A stretch of 64,000 nucleotides of DNA from JAQBVV01 sp965249205 (GCA_965249205.1 CBDFLL010000004.1:956242-1020241), one strand, 5' to 3'; positions 33,606 to 42,422 are shown, numbered from the stretch's first letter. The notes: generated by a model from the sequence alone, not told the origin. A program made the numbers and translations.

Positions 33606-34388
33606 ATGCGCAGTCTCTACGACGCCATTGTCGGTCACATCGTCAGCAGTGGAAGACGAATCCGCGGCAAGTCCGGCACGATCCAGGATATCGGGATCAC
33701 GAAGGCCTATCTCACCGAGGAGGACGTCCGGATCGAACGGGAGCTGAAGCAGCTCGTCCAACAGTCTTATCCTCGTCACGAGTTCTATGCCGAGGAGGAG
33801 AACGACCAGGCCCTCGATGCTGACGATGTGTGGGTCGTCGACCCCATCAGTGGCACCCGGCTCTTTATCGCGGGACTGCCACACTATGCGATCGTGGCCG
33901 CGCACGTGCACGAACAGGAGGTGCAGTTCGGCGCCGTCTACGACCCGTCCATGGACGCGCTGTACACGGCGTACAAGAACGAGGGTGCGTTTCTCAACGG
34001 ACAACGCATATCCATCTCCGATCCCGGCGCAGCATCGCCGAAGGTGATCTTTAACCTTGCGCTCGACTGGAAGGATGACGCGGTTGCGCGAGAGGTGTCC
34101 CGCCGACTCGAGGGGTTTGAGCTCTATCGCCTCCTGGGCTCCCATGCCGTGAACGACTGCCTGGTGGCGAGTGGGAAGTGCAATGGCGTGGTCTGCCTCG
34201 CGAAAGACAGCTTTCCGTACTTCGCGAGCAGCGTGATCATCAAGGAGGCTGGAGGCGTCTTCACGAATCTGGCGGGAGACGAGAACATCGTGTCAACCGA
34301 CAGGGTCTTCATCGGCGGCGACAAGAAGACGCATCAGACGCTGAAGCGGCTCGTAGACGAACTATTCAAGGGGAGACCGGCTGGCTGA
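33606..34388 (+). CDS. Inositol-monophosphatase-fold protein with degenerate metal site
   Basis: 260 aa, the only plus-strand gene in the locus. The fold is clear (YAEEENDQAL for the GEE motif; AGLPHYAIVAAHVHEQEVQF; GAFLNGQRI; LLGSHAVNDCLVASGKCNGV; GGVFTNLAGD). But the metal-binding DPIDGT motif is DPISGTRLF, losing the second Asp, and the C-terminal W-D-x-A-A motif is replaced by KDSFPYFASS. Catalysis of the usual Mg-dependent type is therefore doubtful; it may bind a ligand or regulate. A second, intact relative is encoded just downstream on the other strand. Confidence 0.82.
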   Translation: MRSLYDAIVGHIVSSGRRIRGKSGTIQDIGITKAYLTEEDVRIERELKQLVQQSYPRHEFYAEEENDQALDADDVWVVDPISGTRLFIAGLPHYAIVAAHVHEQEVQFGAVYDPSMDALYTAYKNEGAFLNGQRISISDPGAASPKVIFNLALDWKDDAVAREVSRRLEGFELYRLLGSHAVNDCLVASGKCNGVVCLAKDSFPYFASSVIIKEAGGVFTNLAGDENIVSTDRVFIGGDKKTHQTLKRLVDELFKGRPAG

Positions 34389-34414
34389 TATGGACGCCAG
34401 CAGATACCTGGCTG

Positions 34415-35185
34415 CTACTCTGCGTCGCGCGCGATGGCCATGACCTGCTCGAACAGGGCGCCGTTCGTGCTGATGCCGTTGCCGCCGCCGATCGTGGGCG
34501 TGCCAGTCCAGTCGGTGAACGTGCCGCCGGCTTCCCGGAGGATGGGGAGCAGGGCGGCACAGTCCCACGGGGAAAGGACGGGGTCGAGCATGACGTCGGT
34601 CCGTCCTGTCGCGACAAGGCAGTGGCCGTAGCAGTCGCCCCACCCTCGCTGGATACGCGTCTCCTGCTGGAGGCGCTCCCACGCCGATGGCCGCAGGCGT
34701 GAGAGGTTCGAGCTGCTGGTGAAGCTCACAACCGCATCGGCCAACTGATCGGTCGTCGAGACGCGGGCCGGCCGGCCGTTCCATGTGCAGCCATGACCCG
34801 TCGCGGCGGCCACCATCTCGCCTAGCGCCGGGAAGCCGGCAACGCCCACCACCATTTCACCCGCGATTTCGAGTCCGACCAGGACGCCGTACAACGGCAC
34901 GCCGCGGATGAAGGACTGGGTGCCGTCAATCGGGTCGATGATCCAGCGATGCGTGGAGTCGCGGTCGGTTTCACCGAACTCCTCACCGAAGACGGCGTGG
35001 TCGGGAAACCGGCGCTCGATACGCTGTCGCAGGAGCTGCTCGGCCGCTCGATCGGCGACGGTGACGGGCGACGCGTCCGCCTTCCATTCCACCGGCACGC
35101 CCGTCTGGAAGGAGGCCAGCGTGACCCGGCCAGCCTGCCGGGCGGCGTCGATGGCGAAGTCCAGCAGGTCGCGGGTACTCGTCAT
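34415..35185 (-). CDS. Inositol monophosphatase/HisN-like phosphatase
   Basis: 256 aa from MTSTRDLLDFAIDAARQAGR. All metal motifs are intact: VFGEEFGE, WIIDPIDGTQSFIRGVPLYG, and LSPWDCAALLPILREAGG. The RGVPLYG segment and length fit the histidinol-phosphatase (HisN)-like branch rather than SuhB. With a HisD-like gene in the same locus but no other his gene, both probably act on a non-histidine polyol phosphate and polyol. The open frame 5' of the start is not coding. Confidence 0.87.
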   Translation of the reverse strand: MTSTRDLLDFAIDAARQAGRVTLASFQTGVPVEWKADASPVTVADRAAEQLLRQRIERRFPDHAVFGEEFGETDRDSTHRWIIDPIDGTQSFIRGVPLYGVLVGLEIAGEMVVGVAGFPALGEMVAAATGHGCTWNGRPARVSTTDQLADAVVSFTSSSNLSRLRPSAWERLQQETRIQRGWGDCYGHCLVATGRTDVMLDPVLSPWDCAALLPILREAGGTFTDWTGTPTIGGGNGISTNGALFEQVMAIARDAE

Positions 35186-35288
35186 CTCACGCGTTCGCCC
35201 GTGTGGCGTCAGCGCGGCGCGGTGTGTATGGCCGTCGAGCGAACAACGGCCATCACACCGGCGCGCTGTATCACCACCGGTCCGTCGC

Positions 35289-36863
35289 TTATCCTTCCTG
35301 CGCGGCCGGTCGAGGTGCTTCGATCGGTCGTCGTCTTCTGCCGAACTCTTCGCGCAGGGCGGCCTGAATCCGAGCAACCGGTTCCGGATCGGGGAGCGGT
35401 GTGTACTTGCTCACCAGCCACGCTACCGGAAAGTTCACCGCGACGCCCCAGAACGACGGGTCCACACCGAGCAGGGGTAGGAACGACGGCGTGCCCATAC
35501 CCAGCATGGGGTAGACCTGCTCCCGCACCGCGAGCGAGACGATCAGTCCGACGACGATGCCGACCGTGACACCGACCTTGCTCAATCGAAGACTGCCCGG
35601 TATCAGAATGGTGATCAGCGCCGGCAGAAGCTGGGTGATCATCGCGGCCGTGACGCCAACCATGATCGTCACGAGTCCCCAGTCATACGTGGCCGCCGCG
35701 ACGGTTATGAGCACCAGACACACCACGAATATCCGCCCCACCCCCACGTAGTGAGCGTCCGGCGCGTCCTTCTTGATGAAGCCTTTGTAGACATCTTTCG
35801 TGAGCATCGCGGAGTTCGCGTTGGTGTCCGCGTCCAGCGAGGACATCCCGGCCGCCAATCCGCCGGCGACGATCAGGCCAGCAAACCAGGCGGGGGCGTG
35901 CTCCGCCAGCAGCAGCGGGAATGACTGTTCGGCCCCGGAGCCGACCAGATCTGGGTAGAACAGGGCTCCCGTAAAGCCAATGATCATCGCCGGAATGTAC
36001 AAGCCCATGAGGTAGAACCCGAGGGTCAGACCGGCCTTCCGCACGGTTTTCACATCGCGGGCGGAGTAGAAGAACATGAACCCTCTTGGGAGAATGGCCC
36101 AATAGAGCGCGATACCGAACACCGGCCAGCTAAACCACCACTGCGGGGTCGCCATCCCCTCTGGCCCGGGTAAGGTCAGCAATCCCTGGTTCGCGCTTTC
36201 CACGGCATTGAAGAGTCCCTGCATGCCACCGGGGACCAGCGACAGGCACCAGAAGGCCGCCGCCCAGATGGCCACGAACATCCAGACGGCCTGAGCCACC
36301 GTCGTCCACGTCACCCCCCGCAATCCGCTCTTCCAGACGTAGATGATCACCATCACGCCCATCATCGCGAGCGCCGCGAGGTAGGAGATGTTTCCCTCCG
36401 TCCCACCCGAGAGCAGCCTGGCCGGGCCGGTGATATTGGCCGTCATCAGAGGAACGCAGCAGGACAACGCGTACAGCGAAATGAAGGCGCGGAACTTGCC
36501 TTCACCGAAATAGTCGACGATCAGGTCCGCGGGCGTGATGTAGTTGAACTTCCTCCCCAGACACGTGATTCTCGACCCGAAGAAGTAGATCATGAAGAGC
36601 GGGGTGAACACCGTCCACAGGATATTGCCGGCAAACGCCACGCCGTGACGGTGGTAGAAGCCCATCGAGCCCGGGATGGCGAACGCTGTGTGGAAGCCTC
36701 CGGCCATGCCCAGATAGAGGATCAGGAAGCCGAACCCGGGGCCAACCTTGAAGTAGTCGTCCATGGACACCCGCCCGCCTCTCGTCCACTTTCCGGTCCC
36801 GAGCCACAGGATCAGGGCGGCGTAGGCCATGACGATCATGAGTGTGTAGTGCCAGGATTCCAT
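35289..36863 (-). CDS. SSS family sodium:solute symporter
   Basis: 524 aa, about 13 helices. Family pattern: DDYFKVGPGFGFLILYLGMA near residue 35, NYITPADLIVDYFGEGKFR and a GGLAAGMSSLDADTNANSAM motif near 345 (the SSS Na+ site), followed by TKDVYKGFIKKDAPD. Substrates range from acetate and proline to sugars and cyclitols; not decided here. It is preceded 2 bp upstream by the small membrane protein gene, presumed accessory subunit. Confidence 0.92.
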   Translation of the reverse strand: MESWHYTLMIVMAYAALILWLGTGKWTRGGRVSMDDYFKVGPGFGFLILYLGMAGGFHTAFAIPGSMGFYHRHGVAFAGNILWTVFTPLFMIYFFGSRITCLGRKFNYITPADLIVDYFGEGKFRAFISLYALSCCVPLMTANITGPARLLSGGTEGNISYLAALAMMGVMVIIYVWKSGLRGVTWTTVAQAVWMFVAIWAAAFWCLSLVPGGMQGLFNAVESANQGLLTLPGPEGMATPQWWFSWPVFGIALYWAILPRGFMFFYSARDVKTVRKAGLTLGFYLMGLYIPAMIIGFTGALFYPDLVGSGAEQSFPLLLAEHAPAWFAGLIVAGGLAAGMSSLDADTNANSAMLTKDVYKGFIKKDAPDAHYVGVGRIFVVCLVLITVAAATYDWGLVTIMVGVTAAMITQLLPALITILIPGSLRLSKVGVTVGIVVGLIVSLAVREQVYPMLGMGTPSFLPLLGVDPSFWGVAVNFPVAWLVSKYTPLPDPEPVARIQAALREEFGRRRRPIEAPRPAAQEG

Positions 36864-36865
36864 GG

Positions 36866-37108
36866 CTATGCCCTCCCTGCTGCTTCGTCGTCTCGTTCAA
36901 CCCTGAGTCCGATAAGGCAGCATCCTGTCTGCCAGGCGATGCCCCATCCCGTGCACCAGGCGTAGACCATCGGAAAGCCAAAGACCGACACGGGCTCGTT
37001 GACAGCCCATGTGCCGACCCAGACCATCAGAAAACAGAAAATGAACCAGCCTACGTACAGTTTTTCCCAGATGGTCCGGGGCTCGGGTGACTCAAGTTCG
37101 CTAGGCAT
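36866..37108 (-). CDS. Small two-helix membrane protein, DUF3311-like symporter partner
   Basis: 80 aa with hydrophobic segments LYVGWFIFCFLMVWVGTW and GFPMVYAWCTGWGIAWQTGC. Small two-helix proteins of this kind stand directly upstream of many SSS symporter genes (as YhdT/DUF3311 before PanF-type carriers). The stop is 2 bp before the symporter start, so the pair is co-translated. Family assignment is by layout and length. Confidence 0.75.
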   Translation of the reverse strand: MPSELESPEPRTIWEKLYVGWFIFCFLMVWVGTWAVNEPVSVFGFPMVYAWCTGWGIAWQTGCCLIGLRVERDDEAAGRA

Positions 37109-37189
37109 AGAGATCCTTTCCCAAGGGTGTGGGACGGGTGTATGGGAACAGCGTCCGGATTATACACAGTTGACCGTCCGGCGACAGCG

Positions 37190-37312
37190 TTGGGTCCAGT
37201 CCGTACCGCAGCTCAAGCACGTGCAGGCAGCCGGGAGCGCAGAAGGCAGCTACGTTGTCTGGGTGGATGAGTGCGATGTGCTCGGTGCGGGCGCCACCAG
37301 CCGAGGGCCAAC
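37190..37312 (+). pseudogene. Fragment related to the propeller protein encoded at 53511-55685
   Basis: One plus frame reads PQLKHVQAAGSAEGSYVVWV and ends in DECDVLGAG. This matches the late part of the intact protein, PQLKGVESPGSAEGSYFTWV followed by DQFDTFGLG, in the same spacing. No start or flanking domain remains in 37109-37468, so this is a gene remnant from a paralogue. Confidence 0.65.
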
Positions 37313-37468
37313 GTCAGACGCAGCTGGCTCGCCCAGCACGACGGGGGAGGGTCGTGGGCGCGGGGACGAAAGCCCCCGCGCATCGGTGAAGTACAGCGCT
37401 GCCGTAGTTACAAGAGTGGTCCGCCGAGCAGATCTACCCTCGGCAACGCGCCGGTCATCGTCGGTCGT

Positions 37469-37870
37469 CTAGAAGTCCGCGGGAATTGGCGTGTCGGCTC
37501 TGCCGTCCCAATCCTTCACTGACCCATCGGCGGCTTTCAGAAACCCGAGCAGGCAGCCGTTGGAGCCATCCCTGAGCAGGTGGCATCTCACCTTGATGTT
37601 GTCGCCAGGCTTGATGTAATCGCGGTCGACTCCGAGCCGTTCGAGCCCGCCGCGACCGGTGGCCTCCAGCGCCCAGATTTGCGGCTCACCACCATCAGGG
37701 TTTGCCACTTCCAGGTAGACCCAGGAATGCGGCACCACGAAGTGGACTTCCGACACCACGCCCTCCATGTCCGAGAACGTGTCCACGTAGTTGCCATGTG
37801 AATGGTGCGCCACCACCGGCAGCGCGAAGATCGCCGCACACATCACCGCCAGGCCTAATCTGACCTTCAT
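37469..37870 (-). CDS. DUF6152 family secreted protein
   Basis: 133 aa; AGGAGG lies 6 nt before the ATG at 37870 (an ATG at 37876 is too close to the site). Signal peptide LGLAVMCAAIFALPVVA, then HHSHGNYVDTFSDMEGVVSE and VVPHSWVYLEV, the HH..G.V..h.h..PH pattern of DUF6152, and a Cys pair in VRCHLLRDGSNGCLLGFL. Periplasmic, function unknown. It is probably co-transcribed with the next gene on the minus strand. Confidence 0.8.
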   Translation of the reverse strand: MKVRLGLAVMCAAIFALPVVAHHSHGNYVDTFSDMEGVVSEVHFVVPHSWVYLEVANPDGGEPQIWALEATGRGGLERLGVDRDYIKPGDNIKVRCHLLRDGSNGCLLGFLKAADGSVKDWDGRADTPIPADF

Positions 37871-37922
37871 GTTCATCCTCCTAAGTCCAGTCGAGAGCAT
37901 ACCGAATAATGAGGTTGCAGTG

Positions 37923-38654
37923 TTAGCGCGCCGGTGCTGGTTCGGCGACGGCGCCGGGGGCATCGCTCCGGCCCTGGTTTTGTGCCGGACCGCCTCGGCC
38001 GGCGCGCTCGGGCGTCGGGAACCCGTTGGAGTAGAACGTCTGGTATCGGAGTCGAAGTCCGTTTTCGTCGAGCCAGCCCAGCGATTGCTGAAACAGCCCC
38101 GGCTCAGGGTAGCCGGGGGGGACGGTAGCCTCCATGACGTAGAGCTTGTTTTCGTGCATGTAGATCGACGCGAAGGTCCGGGACTGGTCTGCGTTGTTGG
38201 TGAGCTGCAGGTTGTGGCCCTCGACAACGTCTACGTGATTCAAGTTGTAGTGGGTCACCACGGCGTCCCGTTGCATGAACCTCCAGCTCGCGTAGACGAG
38301 CGCACCCCGGAGATCTAGCTTCCAGTACCCTTCACCGGTTGAACCGGCTCCGCCCTGGCAGGTCTCAGCGCCAGGAGGGCAGGCCTTTGCGCGCTCCGTG
38401 AGCATCGGCTGCGCCTGATTGTAGTCGACCACCGTCACTGCATACCGGCCACGCCCAAGCTGGGCGCTATAGAGCCGCGCTGGTAACTCGGCACCGTATT
38501 CCGATGTCCAGGTGGTCTCGGTTACGGTCGGCTCACCCGGAAAATTGCACGAAAAGCGGTCTTCTCGGCTCGCGAACTCAGTCCAATCCTGGGCATCGGC
38601 AGGTACGGACGTGGTCAGGACGAACACCGCCAAGAGAACGGGCATCAGACGCAT
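37923..38654 (-). CDS. Secreted hypothetical protein
   Basis: 243 aa from MRLMPVLLAVFVLTTSVPAD with GGAGGACATCC upstream. The mature part starts QDWTEFASREDRFSCNFPGE, a sequence typical of small periplasmic proteins annotated only as hypothetical, with RYAVTVVDYNQAQPM and TFASIYMHENKLYVMEATVP. The C-terminal 35 residues are Gly/Pro/Ala-rich and probably disordered. No enzyme motif is seen. Confidence 0.75.
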   Translation of the reverse strand: MRLMPVLLAVFVLTTSVPADAQDWTEFASREDRFSCNFPGEPTVTETTWTSEYGAELPARLYSAQLGRGRYAVTVVDYNQAQPMLTERAKACPPGAETCQGGAGSTGEGYWKLDLRGALVYASWRFMQRDAVVTHYNLNHVDVVEGHNLQLTNNADQSRTFASIYMHENKLYVMEATVPPGYPEPGLFQQSLGWLDENGLRLRYQTFYSNGFPTPERAGRGGPAQNQGRSDAPGAVAEPAPAR

Positions 38655-38803
38655 GGATGTCCTCCGAGAATTGTCAGTAGTCATTGCCAATTCTTATTCT
38701 GCCGGGCCGCATGGAAAGATTTTATACTACGGGTCCGGCGACGACGGTTTCTTCAGTGCACACTATAACCGAAAGCTTCGTGGCGGCAATCCGGGAGGGC
38801 GGC

Positions 38804-39721
38804 ATGAACACAGTGTCCAGGGTGATGTGTTTCGGAGGTCTGCTTGGCGCAGTCGTGATCGGCTCGGGCATGAGCACCACGCTGGCGCAGGGGCCGGGCG
38901 ACAGTCCGGCGGTTGCGATCCGGGGACAGACCTACACGCCACGGTCGATTTTGACACGCAACATGGGTACGGAAGAGGACCAGACGACGGCGTTTCCACC
39001 ACACAAGATCGTCGGCAACATCCACTACGTGGGGACCAGGACGTTGAGCTCGTTCCTTATCGCTACACCCGAGGGGCATATCCTCATCGACAGTACCTAC
39101 GAACGGAACGTGCGCACGATCGAGCAGTCGGTGACCGATCTCGGGTTCGCGTTCTCTGACGTGAAGATCCTGCTCGGGACCCACGCCCATCGCGATCATC
39201 AGGAAGGGGACGCGCTGGTCAAGGAACTGACCGGGGCCGAGGTCATGATGATGGCGGAGGACGTGCCGGCGCTGCAGGCGATGAGGCCCGGCGACAAGGA
39301 GCACCCGATCGATCGGATTCTGCGCGACGGAGAATCGGTCACGCTCGGTGGCACGACGCTCGTCGCGCATCTGACGGCAGGCCACACGCGCGGCTGCACG
39401 ACATGGACGACGACGGTGCAGGAGGACGGCAGTGCCTACGACGTGGTCTTCAACTGCAGTCTGCGCGCTCCCGGGGTCGTGACGGCTGCGCACGTGGCCG
39501 AGTTCAGCCGCACGTTCCCGCTCGTTCGGTCGCTGCCGTGCGACGTCGCTCTCGGGGATCACCCTGCGTACCACAACATGCTGGCGAAACACGCGATGCT
39601 CGAGCGCGGCGGGCCGAATCCATTCATCGACCCGGCCAACTGCATGCTCGAGGTCGACATCCAGGAAGCCATGTACCAAGCGACCCTCGACGCGCAAGGC
39701 GGCGAACCGGTGGAGCGGTAG
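38804..39721 (+). CDS. Subclass-B3-like metallo-beta-lactamase fold protein, secreted
   Basis: 305 aa from MNTVSRVMCFGG after GGGAGGGCGGC. A signal peptide ends at STTLAQ. B3-like features: NIHYVGTRTLSSFLIATPEG, LGTHAHRDHQEGD (complete HxHxDH), TAGHTRGCTTWTT (third His) and LGDHPAYHNM near the end (last His). This is the arrangement of B3 lactamases and their non-lactamase relatives; activity on lactams is not certain. The stop TAG forms the first three bases of palindromic element B. First of three MBL genes on this strand. Confidence 0.87.
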   Translation: MNTVSRVMCFGGLLGAVVIGSGMSTTLAQGPGDSPAVAIRGQTYTPRSILTRNMGTEEDQTTAFPPHKIVGNIHYVGTRTLSSFLIATPEGHILIDSTYERNVRTIEQSVTDLGFAFSDVKILLGTHAHRDHQEGDALVKELTGAEVMMMAEDVPALQAMRPGDKEHPIDRILRDGESVTLGGTTLVAHLTAGHTRGCTTWTTTVQEDGSAYDVVFNCSLRAPGVVTAAHVAEFSRTFPLVRSLPCDVALGDHPAYHNMLAKHAMLERGGPNPFIDPANCMLEVDIQEAMYQATLDAQGGEPVER

Positions 39722-39837
39722 CGCGGATTTCACCTGCGACTAGTAATCGGTCGTGGCACTCCCGCGGGTGGAATAAGGGACCGATGGCTGCGTACTCCCT
39801 GGAACTACTGACACTACGGCTCACGAAATCCGCGCTA
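39719..39837. repeat. Palindromic element B (119 bp)
   Basis: Ends TAGCGCGGATTTCACCTGCG and CTCACGAAATCCGCGCTA are inverted repeats. The same arms are nested in element A1 at about 10592-10660. The first TAG is the stop of the upstream MBL gene. Confidence 0.75.
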
Positions 39838-39959
39838 GTCGAGACGCCCGCAGCCGATTCGACCCGCGTTAGCCAACACGGCGCGCAAGCGGCGGACGCG
39901 CTGTGGCAGGCACACTCCGGAAACACCGTCGCGCCCCGGGCCGATTCAAGGAGAGAGCC

Positions 39960-40910
39960 ATGTTGAAGAAAGTACTGACCGGAGCGATCGTTGCCGCGAT
40001 CATTGTGCTCATGCTGCAATCGCCGGTCGCTGCACAGGGCGGCGGGCAGGCGGCGGAAACCGAGACACTGAGTCAGACGTTTCGCGGCAGTCGGAGAGCG
40101 GACGCCGAGTACAACAAGATCGCGCCGTTCAAGGTGTTCGACAATCTGTATCACGTTGGCGTTGGCAGCGTGTCTGCCTGGCTGATTCCAACGACCGATG
40201 GACTGATTCTGATCGACACCGTGCAGGAACCCCTCGTCGACCACGTGCTGAACAATATCCGGAACGCCGGCTACGACCCGAAGGACATCAGGTACATCCT
40301 CCTCACGCAGGGCCACCTGGATCATTTTGGTGGAGCAGCGCGCATCCAGGATCTCTCGGGTGCCCGTGTCGCCTCCGCCGAAGGCGACTGGGTGCTGATG
40401 GACGAGTACGCGAAGCGGCCGCTACCGGCCAGCCCCCCGTTCCACCGCACGGTCGAGCGCGATATCGTCCTCGATGAGGGCGACACGATCACGTTGGGGA
40501 GCACGTCGCTCAAGGTGTACCTGTTGCCGGGGCATACGCCTGGGGGCGCGTCGTTCGAATTCGCCGTGTACGACAGGGGCACGCCGCACAAGGCCTTTTT
40601 GGTCGCCGGACCCGAGCCGCGCGGCGGCGTGGTAGGGGCGCACGACTTCGTCGCCAGCATGAACCGCGTGGCGGAAATCCCCGACGTATCAGTCGGGCTG
40701 CTTGTACACAGTTGGCTGGCCATGTCCACCTACCCGAACGGCGGTACGTTCGAGCGCGCCGCGCAGCTCCAGCTTCGGCGAGGGGACGACCCGCATCCGT
40801 TCGTGGATCCGGCATCATGGCGCGGCTGGACCGAGCGTCTGAAGATGGTGGCGAGCACGTACCTGGCTGACGAAGAAGCGAAGGCGGCCGCGTCGACAGG
40901 AGCGCCGTAG
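39960..40910 (+). CDS. MBL-fold protein with Gln-type (QxHxDH) zinc motif, secreted
   Basis: 316 aa; AAGGAGAGAGCC precedes the ATG. Signal peptide LTGAIVAAIIVLMLQSPVAA. The fold matches subclass B3 (NLYHVGVGSVSAWLIPTTDG), but the zinc motif is LLTQGHLDHFGG, with Gln 117 replacing the first His, as in the GOB/B3-Q group. The later PGHTPGGASFEF (His) and VLMDEYAKRP are conserved. The next gene begins with almost the same leader and upstream sequence, indicating tandem duplication. Confidence 0.87.
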   Translation: MLKKVLTGAIVAAIIVLMLQSPVAAQGGGQAAETETLSQTFRGSRRADAEYNKIAPFKVFDNLYHVGVGSVSAWLIPTTDGLILIDTVQEPLVDHVLNNIRNAGYDPKDIRYILLTQGHLDHFGGAARIQDLSGARVASAEGDWVLMDEYAKRPLPASPPFHRTVERDIVLDEGDTITLGSTSLKVYLLPGHTPGGASFEFAVYDRGTPHKAFLVAGPEPRGGVVGAHDFVASMNRVAEIPDVSVGLLVHSWLAMSTYPNGGTFERAAQLQLRRGDDPHPFVDPASWRGWTERLKMVASTYLADEEAKAAASTGAP

Positions 40911-41064
40911 GACTACCGGGCGACGCTGCATCGTCCCGGTTGAGGGACCAGTACAGCAAAAGAGAGACCTTGTACATAACGGTGTGTAGAGAGCGGTGTC
41001 GGGGTCTGGGGCGGCCCGAGCGCTCACGTCCCCGGCGGCTGATTCAAGATTCAGGGAGCGGGCC

Positions 41065-42099
41065 ATGTTGAAGAGAGCACTGACCGGAGTCGTGGTCGCC
41101 ACCAGCGCGGCGCTGATGCTGCAGGTTTCGATCGCTGCGCAGCGCGGCGGCGGCCCGCCGCGGTTTCCCACCGCGGAGCAGTTCGAGGCGTCGGCCGACG
41201 CGCAGAGGATCGTGGCCGCCGTGCGCGCGAGGGTCGGCGCCGATCTGCAGGCAGAGTTCGAGATGGTGTGCTCCGGACCAGGCGCGGTGCGCGCAGCGCT
41301 CCGCAGACAGGCTGCCGGGTTGCCGCCGATCGAGGACTACGCGGTCGAACCGACGAAGGTCTTCGACAATGTCTGGTACGTCGGACTGGCGTCGCAGGGT
41401 GCGTTCGTGATCACCACAAGCGAAGGACTGATCCTGATCGACACGCTCAACAACACCGAAGAGGCGCGGGACGTCATCGTGCCGGGCATCAGGAAGGCCG
41501 GGCTCGACCCCGCGCAGATCAAGTACATCGTGTTGAGCCACGGCCATCCAGGACAGACCGACCATACCGGCGGCGCCAACTATCTGCAGCGCACCTACGG
41601 TGCCAGCGTCTTGATGAGCAAGGCCGACTGGGATGTGACGCTGCCGGCGCAGCGCCCGGAGCGGCCGCTGGCCGACCGCGACATCGATATCGTCCATGGC
41701 CAGACGCTGACCCTCGGCGATACGACGTTGACCTTCGCAGTGCTGTTCGGCCACTCGGCGGGCAGTCTGGGGATGTTCATCCCGGTGACGTGGCACGGCG
41801 AATCACACACCGTCTGGTTGCACGGCGGCGGACTCCAGCACCCCGACCGCGCCTCGCTCGATCGCCTCGAGAGCACAATCGAGAACTTCGCCATTGCGAT
41901 GAATGCCGAGGCGTTCCTCAATACGCATCCGGGCATTTATCAAGACACGTTGGCCGACATGAAAACGATCCGCGAGAACCCCGGCGGTGCGAACCCCTTG
42001 CTCTACGGTCGTCAACGGGCGGCTCGCTACTGGTCGATGATGGCCGACTGCACGGGCGCACGTGTCGTGGCTCTTGAGCAAGCGGGTCGTCGGCCGTAA
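41065..42099 (+). CDS. MBL-fold protein with insertion in the zinc motif, secreted
   Basis: 344 aa from MLKRALTGVVVATSAALMLQ with CAGGGAGCGGGCC upstream. The leader is closely related to that of the preceding gene. An extra helical segment (residues 40-85) precedes the MBL core NVWYVGLASQGAFVITTSEG. The motif reads SHGHPGQTDHTGG: the HxH and DH halves are separated by four residues instead of one, which should reshape the zinc site. FGHSAGSLG keeps the third His, and LNTHPGIYQD a late His. A divergent or altered hydrolase is likely. Confidence 0.83.
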   Translation: MLKRALTGVVVATSAALMLQVSIAAQRGGGPPRFPTAEQFEASADAQRIVAAVRARVGADLQAEFEMVCSGPGAVRAALRRQAAGLPPIEDYAVEPTKVFDNVWYVGLASQGAFVITTSEGLILIDTLNNTEEARDVIVPGIRKAGLDPAQIKYIVLSHGHPGQTDHTGGANYLQRTYGASVLMSKADWDVTLPAQRPERPLADRDIDIVHGQTLTLGDTTLTFAVLFGHSAGSLGMFIPVTWHGESHTVWLHGGGLQHPDRASLDRLESTIENFAIAMNAEAFLNTHPGIYQDTLADMKTIRENPGGANPLLYGRQRAARYWSMMADCTGARVVALEQAGRRP

Positions 42100-42422
42100 G
42101 ACCGGGAACGTGACGCGGTCTGTCCCGCGCGCAGTCGCGTCGGATCGCAATCTTTTCGCGAGTTTGAAGCCAAGCCACGGCCCCCGAGGCTTCGATTGTG
42201 ATCCAAAAACTTGGATCCGGTTAGTGGTCTCTCTCTGTTAAACGACATCCAATAAATTGGACTATTTAGAGATGGTTTATCTCACCAAATTGGGACATAA
42301 TCCGCGCGATTAGCCAAAGCAGCTTAACTAACGACCGCCAGGTGTGGTGCGTAGTCGGCTATGTTCGAAATCGTCATTGAGTTGGCGAAGTGTAAGGGCT
42401 ATTTTGCTTTGAGGAGGTACCT
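42100..42422 (+). promoter_or_regulatory. AT-rich promoter region of the TonB-dependent receptor gene
   Basis: 323 bp, clearly more AT-rich than its surroundings from about 42220 on. It contains two palindromes, CCAATAAATTGG (42249-42260) and GAGATGGTTTATCTC (42269-42283), good operator candidates, and a strong GAGGAGGTACCT ribosome site directly before the ATG. A defined -35/-10 pair cannot be fixed by eye. No ORF of note. Confidence 0.5.
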
